Shown: piece by piece, positions 34,107 through 43,091 of the stretch
Position numbering within the stretch: position 1 is the stretch's first letter
Layout: every line of letters starts with the position of its first letter
Source of the DNA: Agromyces luteolus
Lineage (GTDB): Bacteria > Actinomycetota > Actinomycetes > Actinomycetales > Microbacteriaceae
Direction: 5' to 3'
DNA length: 64,000 nucleotides
Assembly (NCBI RefSeq): GCF_009729855.1
Contig: NZ_WODA01000014.1
Coordinates: 1 to 64,000 of the forward strand
Notes under the pieces: model-generated
Told to the model about the DNA's origin: nothing
Database searches by the model: none
Seen by the model: the letters and a program-made list of their open reading frames with translations, nothing else
Position numbers and translations under genes: made by a program

Positions 34107-34112
34107 AGTATA
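34107..34112 (-). promoter_or_regulatory. -10 element TATACT for the uORF-CNNM transcript
   Basis: Among the best -10 hexamers in the window. No good -35 is visible 17-18 nt further upstream. Predicted start near 34100 gives a leader of about 73 nt before the CNNM ATG. Confidence 0.5.
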
Positions 34113-34160
34113 TCCGCGGATGCCGCGAGCTCCCCGAGCCGTGACCCCGCCGTCACACGC

Positions 34161-34185
34161 CGCTACCAGCTGACCGGCAGCGCCT
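34161..34185. repeat. 25-bp direct repeat, distal copy
   Basis: Begins CGCTACCAGCTGACCGGCAG and is identical over 25 bp to 34728-34752. On the minus strand it reproduces the last codons of guaB1 (KALPVSW and the stop codon). Confidence 0.9.
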
Positions 34186-34196
34186 CACGCGCCCGG

Positions 34197-34220
34197 CCCG
34201 CCGCGACGCCCGCCGCGACG
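34197..34220. repeat. Two tandem copies of CCCGCCGCGACG
   Basis: Two exact 12-bp units lie between the distal direct repeat and the ArsR-family gene. No function visible. Confidence 0.75.
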
Positions 34221-34268
34221 TCGTCACGTCGGCACGGTCGTGGGGACGAGCGTGATCATCGCGATTCC

Positions 34269-34670
34269 TCATGTGCGCCAGGCGCCACATGAGCCGAACG
34301 AGACGTCTCCGCCGATCCGTCGGCACGGCCGAGCCGGATCGACGAGCGGTGCCCGCATCTCGGCCGAGCCGTAGCGATGGTCGAATGCCCGAAGCAGTCG
34401 CTCGGTCTCCTCCTCCAGCGCGCCCACGAACTCGTGCTCGAGCCGGTACGACCTCGAACGCGGTTCGGAGGAATCGATGCCCGCGCTGACCACGCCGTGC
34501 CGCCGGAGCGTGCCGAGCCGATGCGAGACCGCCGTCCGCGACAGTCCGAACTCCATCCCGAGCAGCTCGACGAGCGTACCCGCGGAGTGTTCGCCGACCG
34601 CGAGCACCTCGACGATGCGTCGGGTCACCGGGTCTGCGAGTACCGCGAACGGGTGGGCGGGCGTGTCCAT
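34269..34670 (-). CDS. ArsR-type winged-helix regulator
   Basis: 133 aa. LADPVTRRIVEVLAVGEHSAGTLVELL followed by LSRTAVSHRLGTLRRHGVV is a winged HTH with the recognition helix in RTAVSHRL. The C-terminal third (SYRLEHEFVGALEEETERLL onward) fits a dimerising helix plus tail. No CxC metal motif is present, so it is unlikely to be a classic metal sensor. TACGCT is 7 nt before the ATG (leaderless). It lies alone between two 25-bp direct repeats. Targets unknown. Confidence 0.75.
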   Translation of the reverse strand: MDTPAHPFAVLADPVTRRIVEVLAVGEHSAGTLVELLGMEFGLSRTAVSHRLGTLRRHGVVSAGIDSSEPRSRSYRLEHEFVGALEEETERLLRAFDHRYGSAEMRAPLVDPARPCRRIGGDVSFGSCGAWRT

Positions 34671-34727
34671 GCTCGCGAGCGTAGGGCGTGGCAGACCCCA
34701 CCGTGGCATCCGCTCACAGCCGGAGCG

Positions 34728-34752
34728 CGCTACCAGCTGACCGGCAGCGCCT
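34728..34752. repeat. 25-bp direct repeat, copy at the guaB1 3' end
   Basis: This copy contains the true last codons and stop codon (34730-34732) of guaB1. The other copy is 567 bp away, beyond the ArsR gene. Confidence 0.9.
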
Positions 34753-36169
34753 TGCCCTCCTCGTAGCCCGCCGCCGACTGGATGCCGACGAGCGCCCGCT
34801 CGCGGAAGTCCGGCACGCTGCGCGCACCCGCGTAGGTGAAGGAGCTCCGCACGCCGGAGGTGATCATGTCGAGCAGGTCCTCGAGCGAGGGCCGCAGCGG
34901 ATCGAGGTAGATCGCCGACGACGAGATCCCCTCCGCGAACAGCTCCTTGCGGGCGAGCTCGTACGCCGAGAGCCGGCCGAAGCGCTCCTTGACCGCCTTG
35001 GTCGAGGCCATCCCCCAGCTCTCCTTGTACACGCGGCCGTCGGCATCGCGGCGCAGCGTTCCCGGCGCCTCGATCGTGCCGGCGAACCACGAGCCGATCA
35101 TGACGGATGCCGCGCCCGCGGCGAGCGCGAGCGCCACGTCGCGCGGGTACCGCACGCCCCCGTCGGCCCAGACCGCGGCGCCGTGCTCGCGAGCCGCCTC
35201 CGAGGTCTCGAGCACCGCGGAGAACTGCGGTCGCCCGACGGCGGTCATCATGCGCGTCGTGCACATCGCGCCCGGGCCGACGCCGACCTTCAGCACGTCG
35301 GCGCCCGCCTCGACGAGGTCGGCGACGGCGTCGGCCGTGACGATGTTGCCGGCGACGATCGGGATGCCGAGTCCCGCGGCCTTCACGGTCCGGACCGCGC
35401 CGATCATGCCCTCCTGGTGGCCGTGCGCGGTGTCGACCACGAGCATGTCGACGCCCGCCGCGGCGAGCGCGCGCGCCTTGGCCTCGACGTCCCCGTTGAT
35501 GCCGATCGCCGCCGCGACGCGGAGGCGGCCGGAGGCATCCGTGTTGGGTTCGGAGACCGTGCCGCGCAGGGCGCTCCGGCGACTCAGGGTGCCGATGACG
35601 CGTCCGTGCTCGAGGATCGGGGCGAAGTCGATGCCGGCGTCGACCATGAGGTCGAACGCGCGCCGCGGCGTGTCGACGTCGTCGGCGTCGAGCGACGGGA
35701 TGGCGCCGTGGACGAGGTCGCCGAGCCGCGCGTCGGGCAGCGCGGTCGCGAGACGGGTGGCCGGGATCGTCCCGGCGTAGGATCCGTCGTCGTCGTGGAG
35801 CACGATGCCGTGGCCCTCGACCGGCGGCAGCACCTCGAGCGCGTCGGCGACGGTCCGGTCGGCCGAGAACGCGTGCGGCACGTCGAAGCGCGACGGGCGG
35901 GACTTCACCCATCGGATCGCCTCGTCGAGCTCCTGGAGCGGGAGGTCCTGCGGCAGCACGCCGATCCCGCCCCGTCGCGCGAGCGTCGCCGCCAGCCTGG
36001 GACCGGTCACCGAGTTCATGTTCGCGGAGACGATCGGGATGCTCGCCCCCGACCCGTCGTCGGGCGCGAGCGACACGTCGAGCCGGCTCGTCACGCCCGA
36101 CCGGCTCGGCACCAGGAAGACGTCGGAGTACGTGAGGTCGTGCCGCGGCGTCGTGCGATAGAACTCCAT
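34730..36169 (-). CDS. guaB1: GuaB1 family IMP dehydrogenase-related protein
   Basis: 479 aa TIM-barrel with an inserted CBS pair (about 96-205). Active-site Cys303 lies in GVGPGAMCTTRM; DTAHGH, SWFAGT and YKESWGMAS are also conserved. Mycobacterial GuaB1 was shown to be a GMP reductase rather than an IMP dehydrogenase, so that activity is the best guess. TAGCCT lies 6 nt before ATG (leaderless). The 3' end is duplicated downstream as a 25-bp direct repeat. Confidence 0.88.
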   Translation of the reverse strand: MEFYRTTPRHDLTYSDVFLVPSRSGVTSRLDVSLAPDDGSGASIPIVSANMNSVTGPRLAATLARRGGIGVLPQDLPLQELDEAIRWVKSRPSRFDVPHAFSADRTVADALEVLPPVEGHGIVLHDDDGSYAGTIPATRLATALPDARLGDLVHGAIPSLDADDVDTPRRAFDLMVDAGIDFAPILEHGRVIGTLSRRSALRGTVSEPNTDASGRLRVAAAIGINGDVEAKARALAAAGVDMLVVDTAHGHQEGMIGAVRTVKAAGLGIPIVAGNIVTADAVADLVEAGADVLKVGVGPGAMCTTRMMTAVGRPQFSAVLETSEAAREHGAAVWADGGVRYPRDVALALAAGAASVMIGSWFAGTIEAPGTLRRDADGRVYKESWGMASTKAVKERFGRLSAYELARKELFAEGISSSAIYLDPLRPSLEDLLDMITSGVRSSFTYAGARSVPDFRERALVGIQSAAGYEEGKALPVSW

Positions 36170-36297
36170 GCCCTCAGGCTATGCCTCGCGGGCGAGACCG
36201 GGGTCGTGCCCGGAACCGCAGGCGGTCCCGCGCTGGGAGGATGCTGCGATCCGCACGCTCATCCGCAACCCGGTGCCGAGCGCCGCCGGAAGGGGTT

Positions 36298-36303
36298 TAG
36301 GCT
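36298..36303 (+). promoter_or_regulatory. -10 element of kgd
   Basis: TAGGCT, predicted start near 36310 and a leader of about 70 nt ending in GAAAGG before GTG 36383. No convincing -35. Confidence 0.4.
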
Positions 36304-36382
36304 TGTCTGGGCGTTCCGCGTCGTGCTGCGCGCGCCACGCCGCAGGTGAGCATCCATCAATGGAGAGAGTGGGCGAAAGGCT

Positions 36383-39300
36383 GTGTCGAGCCAATTGACC
36401 GGGTCGGGATCCGACGAGACCACGTCGGCGATGTTCGGAGCCAACGAATGGCTCGTGGACGAGATGTACGAGCGGTTCCTCGCCGACCCCAGTTCGGTGG
36501 ACGAGACCTGGCGCGAGGTGCTCGAGCACTACCGCCAGGTGCGCACCGGCGAGACCGCCGCGACGCCCGCCGCCGCCCCGGCCATGCCCGACGAGTCCGC
36601 GCTGCATCGCGCGGCGAGCGAGCCGGCGGATGCCGCGCAGCCGGCACCCGCCCAGTCGGCGCCCGCCGCACCGGCCGCCGAGGCGACGTCGGCCGCTCCG
36701 GTCGAGCAGCCCGCAGCCTCCGAGGCGCCCGCCGCCCAGACGTCGGAGGCGGCCGCGCCGACCGGTGAAGCCGCACCGACCGGCCAGCCCGCGGCATCCG
36801 CCCACGCACCCGCGACGGCCCCGAACGCCGTCATCGGCCAGGCGCCCGCCGCACGCACCACGTCCGTCGCACCGCGCACCGCCCCGGTCCCCGCCGACGT
36901 CCCCGTGACGAGCCCGCAGCAGCAGGCCGACGCCGGCGAGCGCGAGGACGAGATCCTGCCCCTCAAGGGCCTGCCGAAGACCCTCGCGGCGAACATGGAC
37001 GCCTCGCTCACGGTGCCCACCGCGACGAGCGTGCGCACCGTGCCCGCCAAGCTCATGATCGACAACCGGATCGTGATCAACAACCACCTCCGCCGCACGC
37101 GCGGCGGCAAGGTGTCGTTCACCCACCTGATCGGCTGGGCGCTCATCCAGGCGCTGAAGGACTTCCCGAGCCAGAACGTCTACTACTCCGAGGTCGACGG
37201 CAAGCCCTCCCTCGTGAAGCCCGCGCACATCGGCCTCGGCATCGCGATCGACATCCCGAAGCCCGACGGCACGCGCGCCCTCCTCGTGCCCGCGATCAAG
37301 CGGGCCGAGACGATGACCTTCAACGAGTACCTCGGCGCCTACGAGGACCTGGTGTCCCGCGCCCGCAAGAACAAGCTCACCGCCGACGACTTCAAGGGCG
37401 CGACGATCTCGCTCACCAACCCCGGCGGCATCGGCACCGTGCACTCCGTCCCGCGCCTGATGAAGGGGCAGGGCTGCATCATCGGCGCCGGCGCCCTCGA
37501 GTACCCGGCCGAGTTCCAGGGCGCGAGCGAGAAGACGCTCGCGAACCTCGCGATCGGCAAGACGATCACGCTCACCTCGACCTACGACCACCGGGTCATC
37601 CAGGGCGCCGGTTCCGGCGAGTTCCTGAAGAAGGTGCACGAGCTGCTCATCGGCGACCGCAACTTCTACCAGGACATCTTCGCGGCCCTCCGCCTGCCGT
37701 ACGAGCCGATCAAGTGGAACGCCGACATCTCGGTCGACATCGCCAGCGCGATCGACAAGACGGCCCGTGTGCAGGAGCTCATCAACTCCTTCCGAGTCCG
37801 GGGCCACATGATGGCCGACATCGACCCGCTCGAGTACGTCCAGCGCTCGCACCCCGACCTCGACATCGAGAGCCACGGTCTCACCTTCTGGGACCTCGAC
37901 CGCGAGTTCGTCACCGGCGGCTTCGGCGACAAGCGCACCGCGCTCCTCCGCGACATCCTCGGCGTCCTCCGCGACTCGTACTGCCGCACCATCGGCATCG
38001 AGTACATGCACATCCAGGACCCGGTGCAGCGCAAGTGGATCCAGCAGCTGGTCGAGCGCAAGTACGAGAAGCCCACGCACGACGAGCAGATGCGCATCCT
38101 CGGCAAGCTCAACGAGGCCGAGGCGTTCGAGACCTTCCTGCAGACCAAGTACGTCGGCCAGAAGCGCTTCAGCCTCGAGGGCAGCGAGTCGATGATCGCG
38201 CTCCTCGACGAGGTGCTGCAGGGCGCCGCCAAGGAGGGCCTCGACGAGGTCGCCATCGGCATGGCGCACCGCGGCCGCCTGAACGTCCTCACGAACATCG
38301 CCGGCAAGACGTACGGCCAGGTGTTCCGCGAGTTCGAGGGCACGCAGGACTCGAAGGCGTTCTCGGGCTCGGGCGACGTGAAGTACCACCTCGGCACCGA
38401 GGGCACCTTCACCGCCGACGACGGGCAGCAGGTGCCGGTCTCGCTCGCCGCGAACCCGTCGCACCTCGAGGCCGTCGACGGCGTGCTCGAGGGCATCGTC
38501 CGCGCCAAGCAGGACCGCAAGCCCGTCGGCACGTACTCGGTGCTGCCGATCCTGGTCCACGGCGACGCGGCCATGGCCGGCCAGGGCGTCGTCGTCGAGA
38601 CCATGCAGATGTCGCAGCTCCGCGCGTACCGCACGGGCGGCACCATCCACCTGGTGGTCAACAACCAGGTCGGCTTCACCACGGTCCCGGGCGACGCGCG
38701 CTCGTCGATCTACTCGACGGATGTCGCGAAGGCCATCCAGGCGCCGATCTTCCACGTGAACGGCGACGACCCCGAGGCCGTCGTCCGCGTCGCGGAACTC
38801 GCGTTCCGCTACCGCCAGGAGTTCAAGCGCGACGTGGTCATCGACCTCGTGTGCTACCGGCGTCGCGGGCACAACGAGGGCGACGACCCGTCGATGACCC
38901 AGCCGCTGATGTACAACCTCATCGAGGCGAAGCGCTCGGTCCGCAAGCTGTACACCGAGGCCCTCGTCGGCCGCGGCGACATCACCGAAGAGGAGTACGA
39001 GGAAGCGCACCGCGACTTCCAGGACCGCCTCGAGCGCGCCTTCGCGGAGACGCACGCGGCGCAGACCGGGTCGATCCCGATCGTCGGCGGCGACGCGCAC
39101 GGCGCCGAGCCGGTCTCCGGCGAACTCGAGACGACCGGCGTGTCGACCGAGGTCGTCCACGCCATCGGCGACGCCTTCATCAACAAGCCCGAGGGCTTCA
39201 CCGTCCACCCGAAGATCCAGCAGCTGCTGGCCAAGCGGCAGGACATGAGCCGCAACGGCAAGGTCGACTGGGGCTTCGGCGAGCTGCTCGCGCTGGGCTC

Positions 39301-40279
39301 GCTGCTGCTCGAGGGCACGCCCGTCCGCCTCGTGGGCCAGGACGCGCGCCGCGGCACGTTCGTGCAGCGCCACGCGGTGCTCCACGACCGCACGAACGGG
39401 CAGGAGTGGCTGCCGCTGCAGTACCTCGGCGACCAGCAGGCCCGGTTCTGGATCTACGACTCGCTCCTCAGCGAGTACGCGGCGATGGGCTTCGAGTACG
39501 GCTACTCCGTCGAGCGGGCCGACGCGCTCGTGATGTGGGAGGCGCAGTTCGGCGACTTCGCGAACGGCGCGCAGACGATCATCGACGAGTTCATCTCGTC
39601 GGCCGAGCAGAAGTGGGGCCAGCGCTCGAGCGTCGTGCTCCTGCTCCCGCACGGCTACGAGGGCCAGGGCCCCGACCACTCGAGCGCCCGCATCGAGCGC
39701 TACCTGCAGATGTGCGCGGAGGACAACATGACCGTCGCGCGTCCCTCGACGCCGGCGTCGTACTTCCACCTGCTCCGCCGCCAGGCGTACCAGCGCCCGC
39801 GCCGGCCGCTCGTCGTCTTCACCCCGAAGGCGATGCTGCGCCTCCGCGGTGCGACGAGCGAGGTCGAGGACTTCACGCAGGGCCGCTTCGAGCCCGTGCT
39901 CGACGACGCCCGGGTCACCGACAAGGCCGCCGTCAAGCGCGTCGTGTTCATGGCCGGCAAGCTCTACTACGACCTGCTCGCCGAGCTCGAGAAGAACCCG
40001 AACCCCGAGGTCGCCCTCGTGCGCCTCGAGCAGTACTACCCGCTGCCCGCCGCCGAGCTGAAGGCCGTCGCCGACGGCTACCCGAACGCCGAGCTCGTGT
40101 GGGCGCAGGACGAGCCCGAGAACCAGGGCGCGTGGCCGTTCTTCATCATCGAGACGAACAAGCTCGGCCCGCGCGAGGTGCGCCTCGTCGCCCGCACCGC
40201 GGCCGCCTCCCCGGCGACCGGGTCGGCGAAGCGGCACGCCGCCGAGCAGGCCGACCTGATCAAGCGGGCGCTCTACTAG
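36383..40279 (+). CDS. kgd: Multifunctional 2-oxoglutarate decarboxylase/dehydrogenase E1-E2 fusion
   Basis: 1298 aa from GTG 36383. Residues 1-45 are the E1 N-terminal helix (GANEWLVDEMYERFLADP). An Ala/Pro linker (50-190) leads to an E2-type acyltransferase core (about 195-430) with His403 in YDHRVIQG; there is no lipoyl domain. The E1 part follows: GMAHRGRLNVL, the thiamine diphosphate motif GDAAMAGQG ending in NNQ, and the transketolase-like C-terminus. This is the actinobacterial OdhA/Kgd architecture of the TCA cycle. In that family the FHA protein GarA/OdhI inhibits it; that gene is not in the window. Confidence 0.95.
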   Translation: MSSQLTGSGSDETTSAMFGANEWLVDEMYERFLADPSSVDETWREVLEHYRQVRTGETAATPAAAPAMPDESALHRAASEPADAAQPAPAQSAPAAPAAEATSAAPVEQPAASEAPAAQTSEAAAPTGEAAPTGQPAASAHAPATAPNAVIGQAPAARTTSVAPRTAPVPADVPVTSPQQQADAGEREDEILPLKGLPKTLAANMDASLTVPTATSVRTVPAKLMIDNRIVINNHLRRTRGGKVSFTHLIGWALIQALKDFPSQNVYYSEVDGKPSLVKPAHIGLGIAIDIPKPDGTRALLVPAIKRAETMTFNEYLGAYEDLVSRARKNKLTADDFKGATISLTNPGGIGTVHSVPRLMKGQGCIIGAGALEYPAEFQGASEKTLANLAIGKTITLTSTYDHRVIQGAGSGEFLKKVHELLIGDRNFYQDIFAALRLPYEPIKWNADISVDIASAIDKTARVQELINSFRVRGHMMADIDPLEYVQRSHPDLDIESHGLTFWDLDREFVTGGFGDKRTALLRDILGVLRDSYCRTIGIEYMHIQDPVQRKWIQQLVERKYEKPTHDEQMRILGKLNEAEAFETFLQTKYVGQKRFSLEGSESMIALLDEVLQGAAKEGLDEVAIGMAHRGRLNVLTNIAGKTYGQVFREFEGTQDSKAFSGSGDVKYHLGTEGTFTADDGQQVPVSLAANPSHLEAVDGVLEGIVRAKQDRKPVGTYSVLPILVHGDAAMAGQGVVVETMQMSQLRAYRTGGTIHLVVNNQVGFTTVPGDARSSIYSTDVAKAIQAPIFHVNGDDPEAVVRVAELAFRYRQEFKRDVVIDLVCYRRRGHNEGDDPSMTQPLMYNLIEAKRSVRKLYTEALVGRGDITEEEYEEAHRDFQDRLERAFAETHAAQTGSIPIVGGDAHGAEPVSGELETTGVSTEVVHAIGDAFINKPEGFTVHPKIQQLLAKRQDMSRNGKVDWGFGELLALGSLLLEGTPVRLVGQDARRGTFVQRHAVLHDRTNGQEWLPLQYLGDQQARFWIYDSLLSEYAAMGFEYGYSVERADALVMWEAQFGDFANGAQTIIDEFISSAEQKWGQRSSVVLLLPHGYEGQGPDHSSARIERYLQMCAEDNMTVARPSTPASYFHLLRRQAYQRPRRPLVVFTPKAMLRLRGATSEVEDFTQGRFEPVLDDARVTDKAAVKRVVFMAGKLYYDLLAELEKNPNPEVALVRLEQYYPLPAAELKAVADGYPNAELVWAQDEPENQGAWPFFIIETNKLGPREVRLVARTAAASPATGSAKRHAAEQADLIKRALY

Positions 40280-40302
40280 CCCGCGCGCCCGCCGGACGAC
40301 GA

Positions 40303-40341
40303 AGACGAGCGGATGCCTCCCCCGGAGGCATCCGCTCGTCT
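40303..40341. terminator. Strong bidirectional terminator between kgd and the MMPL gene
   Basis: AGACGAGCGGATGCCTCC pairs perfectly over 18 bp with 40324-40341 around a CCC loop. It contains GGATGCC/GGCATCC and separates convergent genes. Confidence 0.8.
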
Positions 40342-40373
40342 CGTCCGGTCGCGGGCCGACGTGCCCGCCCGGG

Positions 40374-42719
40374 TCAGCGCGCCTCGACCGGCACCCGGTC
40401 GGCGGGCTCGGCGTCGCCGTCGGCCTCGCGATCGTGGCCGGCCGACGGCGCGGGCCCCGCGGCATCCGTCGGCGCCGCATGCACCCCGTGACGGCGCTCC
40501 TCCCGCGACAGGCGGCTCGGCCACCAGATCGCACGGCCGATGTCGTACGAGACCGCGGGGACGAGGAGCGTCCGCACCAGGAAGGTGTCGAGGAGCACGC
40601 CGAACGCGACGATGAAGGAGATCTGCGCGAGGAAGAGGATGGGCAGCACGCCGAGGGCGGCGAACGTCGCGGCGAGCACGAGGCCGGCCGAGGTGATCAC
40701 CCCGCCCGTGAGCCGGAGCCCCCGCAGGATGCCCTCGCGCGTCCCGTGCCTCGCCGTCTCCTCGCGCACGCGCGTCATGAGGAAGATGTTGTAGTCGACG
40801 CCGAGCGCGACGAGGAACACGAAGCCGAAGAGCGGCACCGACGGGTCGGCCCCGGAGAATCCGAAGACGAACTCGAACACGAGCGCCGAGACGCCGAGGG
40901 CGGCCGCGAACGAGATCACGACGCTCGCGATGAGGAGGAGCGGCGCGACGACCGCCCGGAGCAGCAGCATCAGGATCGCGAGGATCGCGAGCAGCACCAG
41001 CGGGATGATCAGCCGCTGGTCGGCGATCGCGGCCTCGTTCGTGTCGAGCGCGACCGCGGTCTGGCCGCCGACGAGCACGTCGTCGCCCACCTCGTCGAGC
41101 CGCTCGCGCAGGTCGACCACCGTCGCCTCCGCCTCGGCCGAGTCGGCGGGGTCGTCGAGCGTGGCCTGCAGCAGCACCGCGCCGTCGACGACGGTCGGGT
41201 CCGGTGCCGGGGTGCCGGGCGGGCCGAACGCCTGGACGCCGTCCTCGGTCACGGGTGCGCTGCCGGCCGGCGAGTCGGCCGAGAGCACGGCGACGGATGC
41301 CACGCCCGGCGTGTCGAGCGCGATGTCGGCCATGTCCTGGAGGTCCTCCTCCGGTCCGATGACCACCGCGGGTGTGCCGGAACCGCCGGGGAAGTGCTCG
41401 CTCACGAGTTCCTGGCCGTCGCGCGCCTGCGACTCGCCGAGCACGAACTCGCTGGAGGGGACGCCGTCGGCGTCGAGTCGGACGAGGCCGAGCGCCATGA
41501 CGGCGAGGAGCAGCGTCGACAGGATCCACACGATCCGGGGGCGGCGCGACACGAGCCGCCCGACGGCACCCCAGATCCCGCGTTCCCCGGCCTCCTCGGC
41601 GTCGACGGGAGCAGCGTGGCGGCCGTGCTCGGCACCCGGTGCGGCCTGCTCGACGCGCGCGATGCGGCGCGGCCAGAACGCGACGCGCCCGGCCCAGAGC
41701 AGCAGTGCCGGCAGGAGCGTGAGCGCCGCGAGCAGGGCGAACACGATGCCGATGGCGGCGACCGGCCCCAGGATCTTGTTCGAGTTCAACTCGGAGGCGA
41801 GCAGGATGAGCAGGCCCACGATGACGGTGCCCGCCGAGGCCGCGATCGGCTCCCACGCGCCCTTCAGCGCCGCCCACGTGGCATCCCACTTCGTCGCGTG
41901 CTGCGAGAGCGCCTCGCGGTATCGAGCGATGTAGAGCAGCGCGTAGTCGGTGGCCGCACCGATGACGAGGATGAAGAGGATGCCCTGCGTCTGCCCCGAG
42001 AGCAGCAGAAGGTCGGCCTTCGCGAGCTGCACGACCGTGAACACCGACGCCGTGAGCGCGGTCACGCTCGTGAAGAGGACGATGATCGGCAGGAGCGGCG
42101 AGCGGTAGACGATCACGAGGATCACGAGGACCGCGGTCAGGGCGACGGCCAGCAGCAGGCCGTCGATGCCCGAGAACGCCGCGGCGAGATCCGCCGTGAA
42201 GCCGGCCGGGCCGGTGACGGCCGAGGTGGTGCCCTCGATCGGGGACTCGTCGAGCAGTGCTCGAACGGCCTCGACGGTGGCGCCGGACCCCTCCTCGCCC
42301 TCGCCGGGCGCGATGGACGCCACGAACTGGGCCGCCTCGCCGTCGTCGGAGGGGATGACCGGCGAGGTCTCGTCCGAGACGACGCCGTCGACGTCGAGGA
42401 CGTCGTCGCGGAGGTCGTCGATGTCGGCGAGCTGGGATGCGGAGAGGTCGGACCCGTCGTCGGACGCGACGATGACGATCGCGGGGACGTTCTCGGAGTC
42501 GCGGAACCCGTCCTGCAACTCGTTCACCTCGGTCGCCTCGGCCGACGCCGGCAGGAACGACGCCTGGTCGTTCCGCTGGACGTCGGAGAGCCCGCCGAAC
42601 GCGGCGCCGCCCGCGCCGAACAGCGCGAACCAGACGAGGATCAGGACGGCGGGGATCAGGGCTCGGAGCCAGACGGGGACGCGACCCCCGGGACGTTTCG
42701 CGACGGCATGCTCGTTCAT
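40374..42719 (-). CDS. MMPL/RND family transporter
   Basis: 781 aa from ATG 42719. Two repeats each have a helix, a large extracytoplasmic domain (about 45-195 and about 430-560) and five further helices. The Asp-Tyr pairs of MMPL proteins (GAATDYALLYIARYRE and VALGVDYNIFLMTRVRE) are likely proton-relay sites. Such proteins export lipids or drugs. No lipid biosynthesis gene is adjacent, so the cargo is unknown. TAGCGT lies 8 nt before ATG. Confidence 0.85.
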   Translation of the reverse strand: MNEHAVAKRPGGRVPVWLRALIPAVLILVWFALFGAGGAAFGGLSDVQRNDQASFLPASAEATEVNELQDGFRDSENVPAIVIVASDDGSDLSASQLADIDDLRDDVLDVDGVVSDETSPVIPSDDGEAAQFVASIAPGEGEEGSGATVEAVRALLDESPIEGTTSAVTGPAGFTADLAAAFSGIDGLLLAVALTAVLVILVIVYRSPLLPIIVLFTSVTALTASVFTVVQLAKADLLLLSGQTQGILFILVIGAATDYALLYIARYREALSQHATKWDATWAALKGAWEPIAASAGTVIVGLLILLASELNSNKILGPVAAIGIVFALLAALTLLPALLLWAGRVAFWPRRIARVEQAAPGAEHGRHAAPVDAEEAGERGIWGAVGRLVSRRPRIVWILSTLLLAVMALGLVRLDADGVPSSEFVLGESQARDGQELVSEHFPGGSGTPAVVIGPEEDLQDMADIALDTPGVASVAVLSADSPAGSAPVTEDGVQAFGPPGTPAPDPTVVDGAVLLQATLDDPADSAEAEATVVDLRERLDEVGDDVLVGGQTAVALDTNEAAIADQRLIIPLVLLAILAILMLLLRAVVAPLLLIASVVISFAAALGVSALVFEFVFGFSGADPSVPLFGFVFLVALGVDYNIFLMTRVREETARHGTREGILRGLRLTGGVITSAGLVLAATFAALGVLPILFLAQISFIVAFGVLLDTFLVRTLLVPAVSYDIGRAIWWPSRLSREERRHGVHAAPTDAAGPAPSAGHDREADGDAEPADRVPVEAR

Positions 42720-42833
42720 CGTGCTCGACGCTACGGAACGGCCCCGCGGCCGCGCGTCCATCGAAAGTTCGGAAACGGACGGGGGTCGCCGCTCACGCGG
42801 CTCGATCGACGCTGCGGCGCCGCCGGGGCGGGG

Positions 42834-43091
42834 TCAGTCGGCCAGGACGTCGTGCCCGGACTGGAACGCCCGGATGCGGCCCAGCACCACCGTGCGGAGC
42901 TCCTCGGGCGCGCTCTCCCGGCACGCCCGCTGGACGACCTCGGTGATCGCGACGCCGACGCGCAGCTCGCTCCGGCAGTCCTCGCAGTTCGCCACGTGCT
43001 CGCGGATGTCGGCGGCATCCTCGCTGCACAGCTCGTTGTGCAGGTACTCCTCGAGCTCGGCCTTCGCCTTCTCGCAGCCGCAGTCGGTCAT
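42834..43091 (-). CDS. rsrA: RsrA-type zinc-binding anti-sigma factor
   Basis: 85 aa. The ZAS motif is complete: C6, then H32-x3-C36-x2-C39, with spacing equal to that of Streptomyces RsrA (C11, H37, C41, C44). In that family disulfide formation releases zinc and frees the sigma factor. ATG overlaps the sigma stop codon (ATGA), giving coupled synthesis. Symbol given by family and synteny. Confidence 0.85.
   Translation of the reverse strand: MTDCGCEKAKAELEEYLHNELCSEDAADIREHVANCEDCRSELRVGVAITEVVQRACRESAPEELRTVVLGRIRAFQSGHDVLAD

Noticed and set aside
36360-36398. A 12-codon uORF (MERVGERLCRAN) overlapping the kgd start
   Set aside because: It has no -10 close by and only a poor ribosome site; it is a chance ORF more likely than not.
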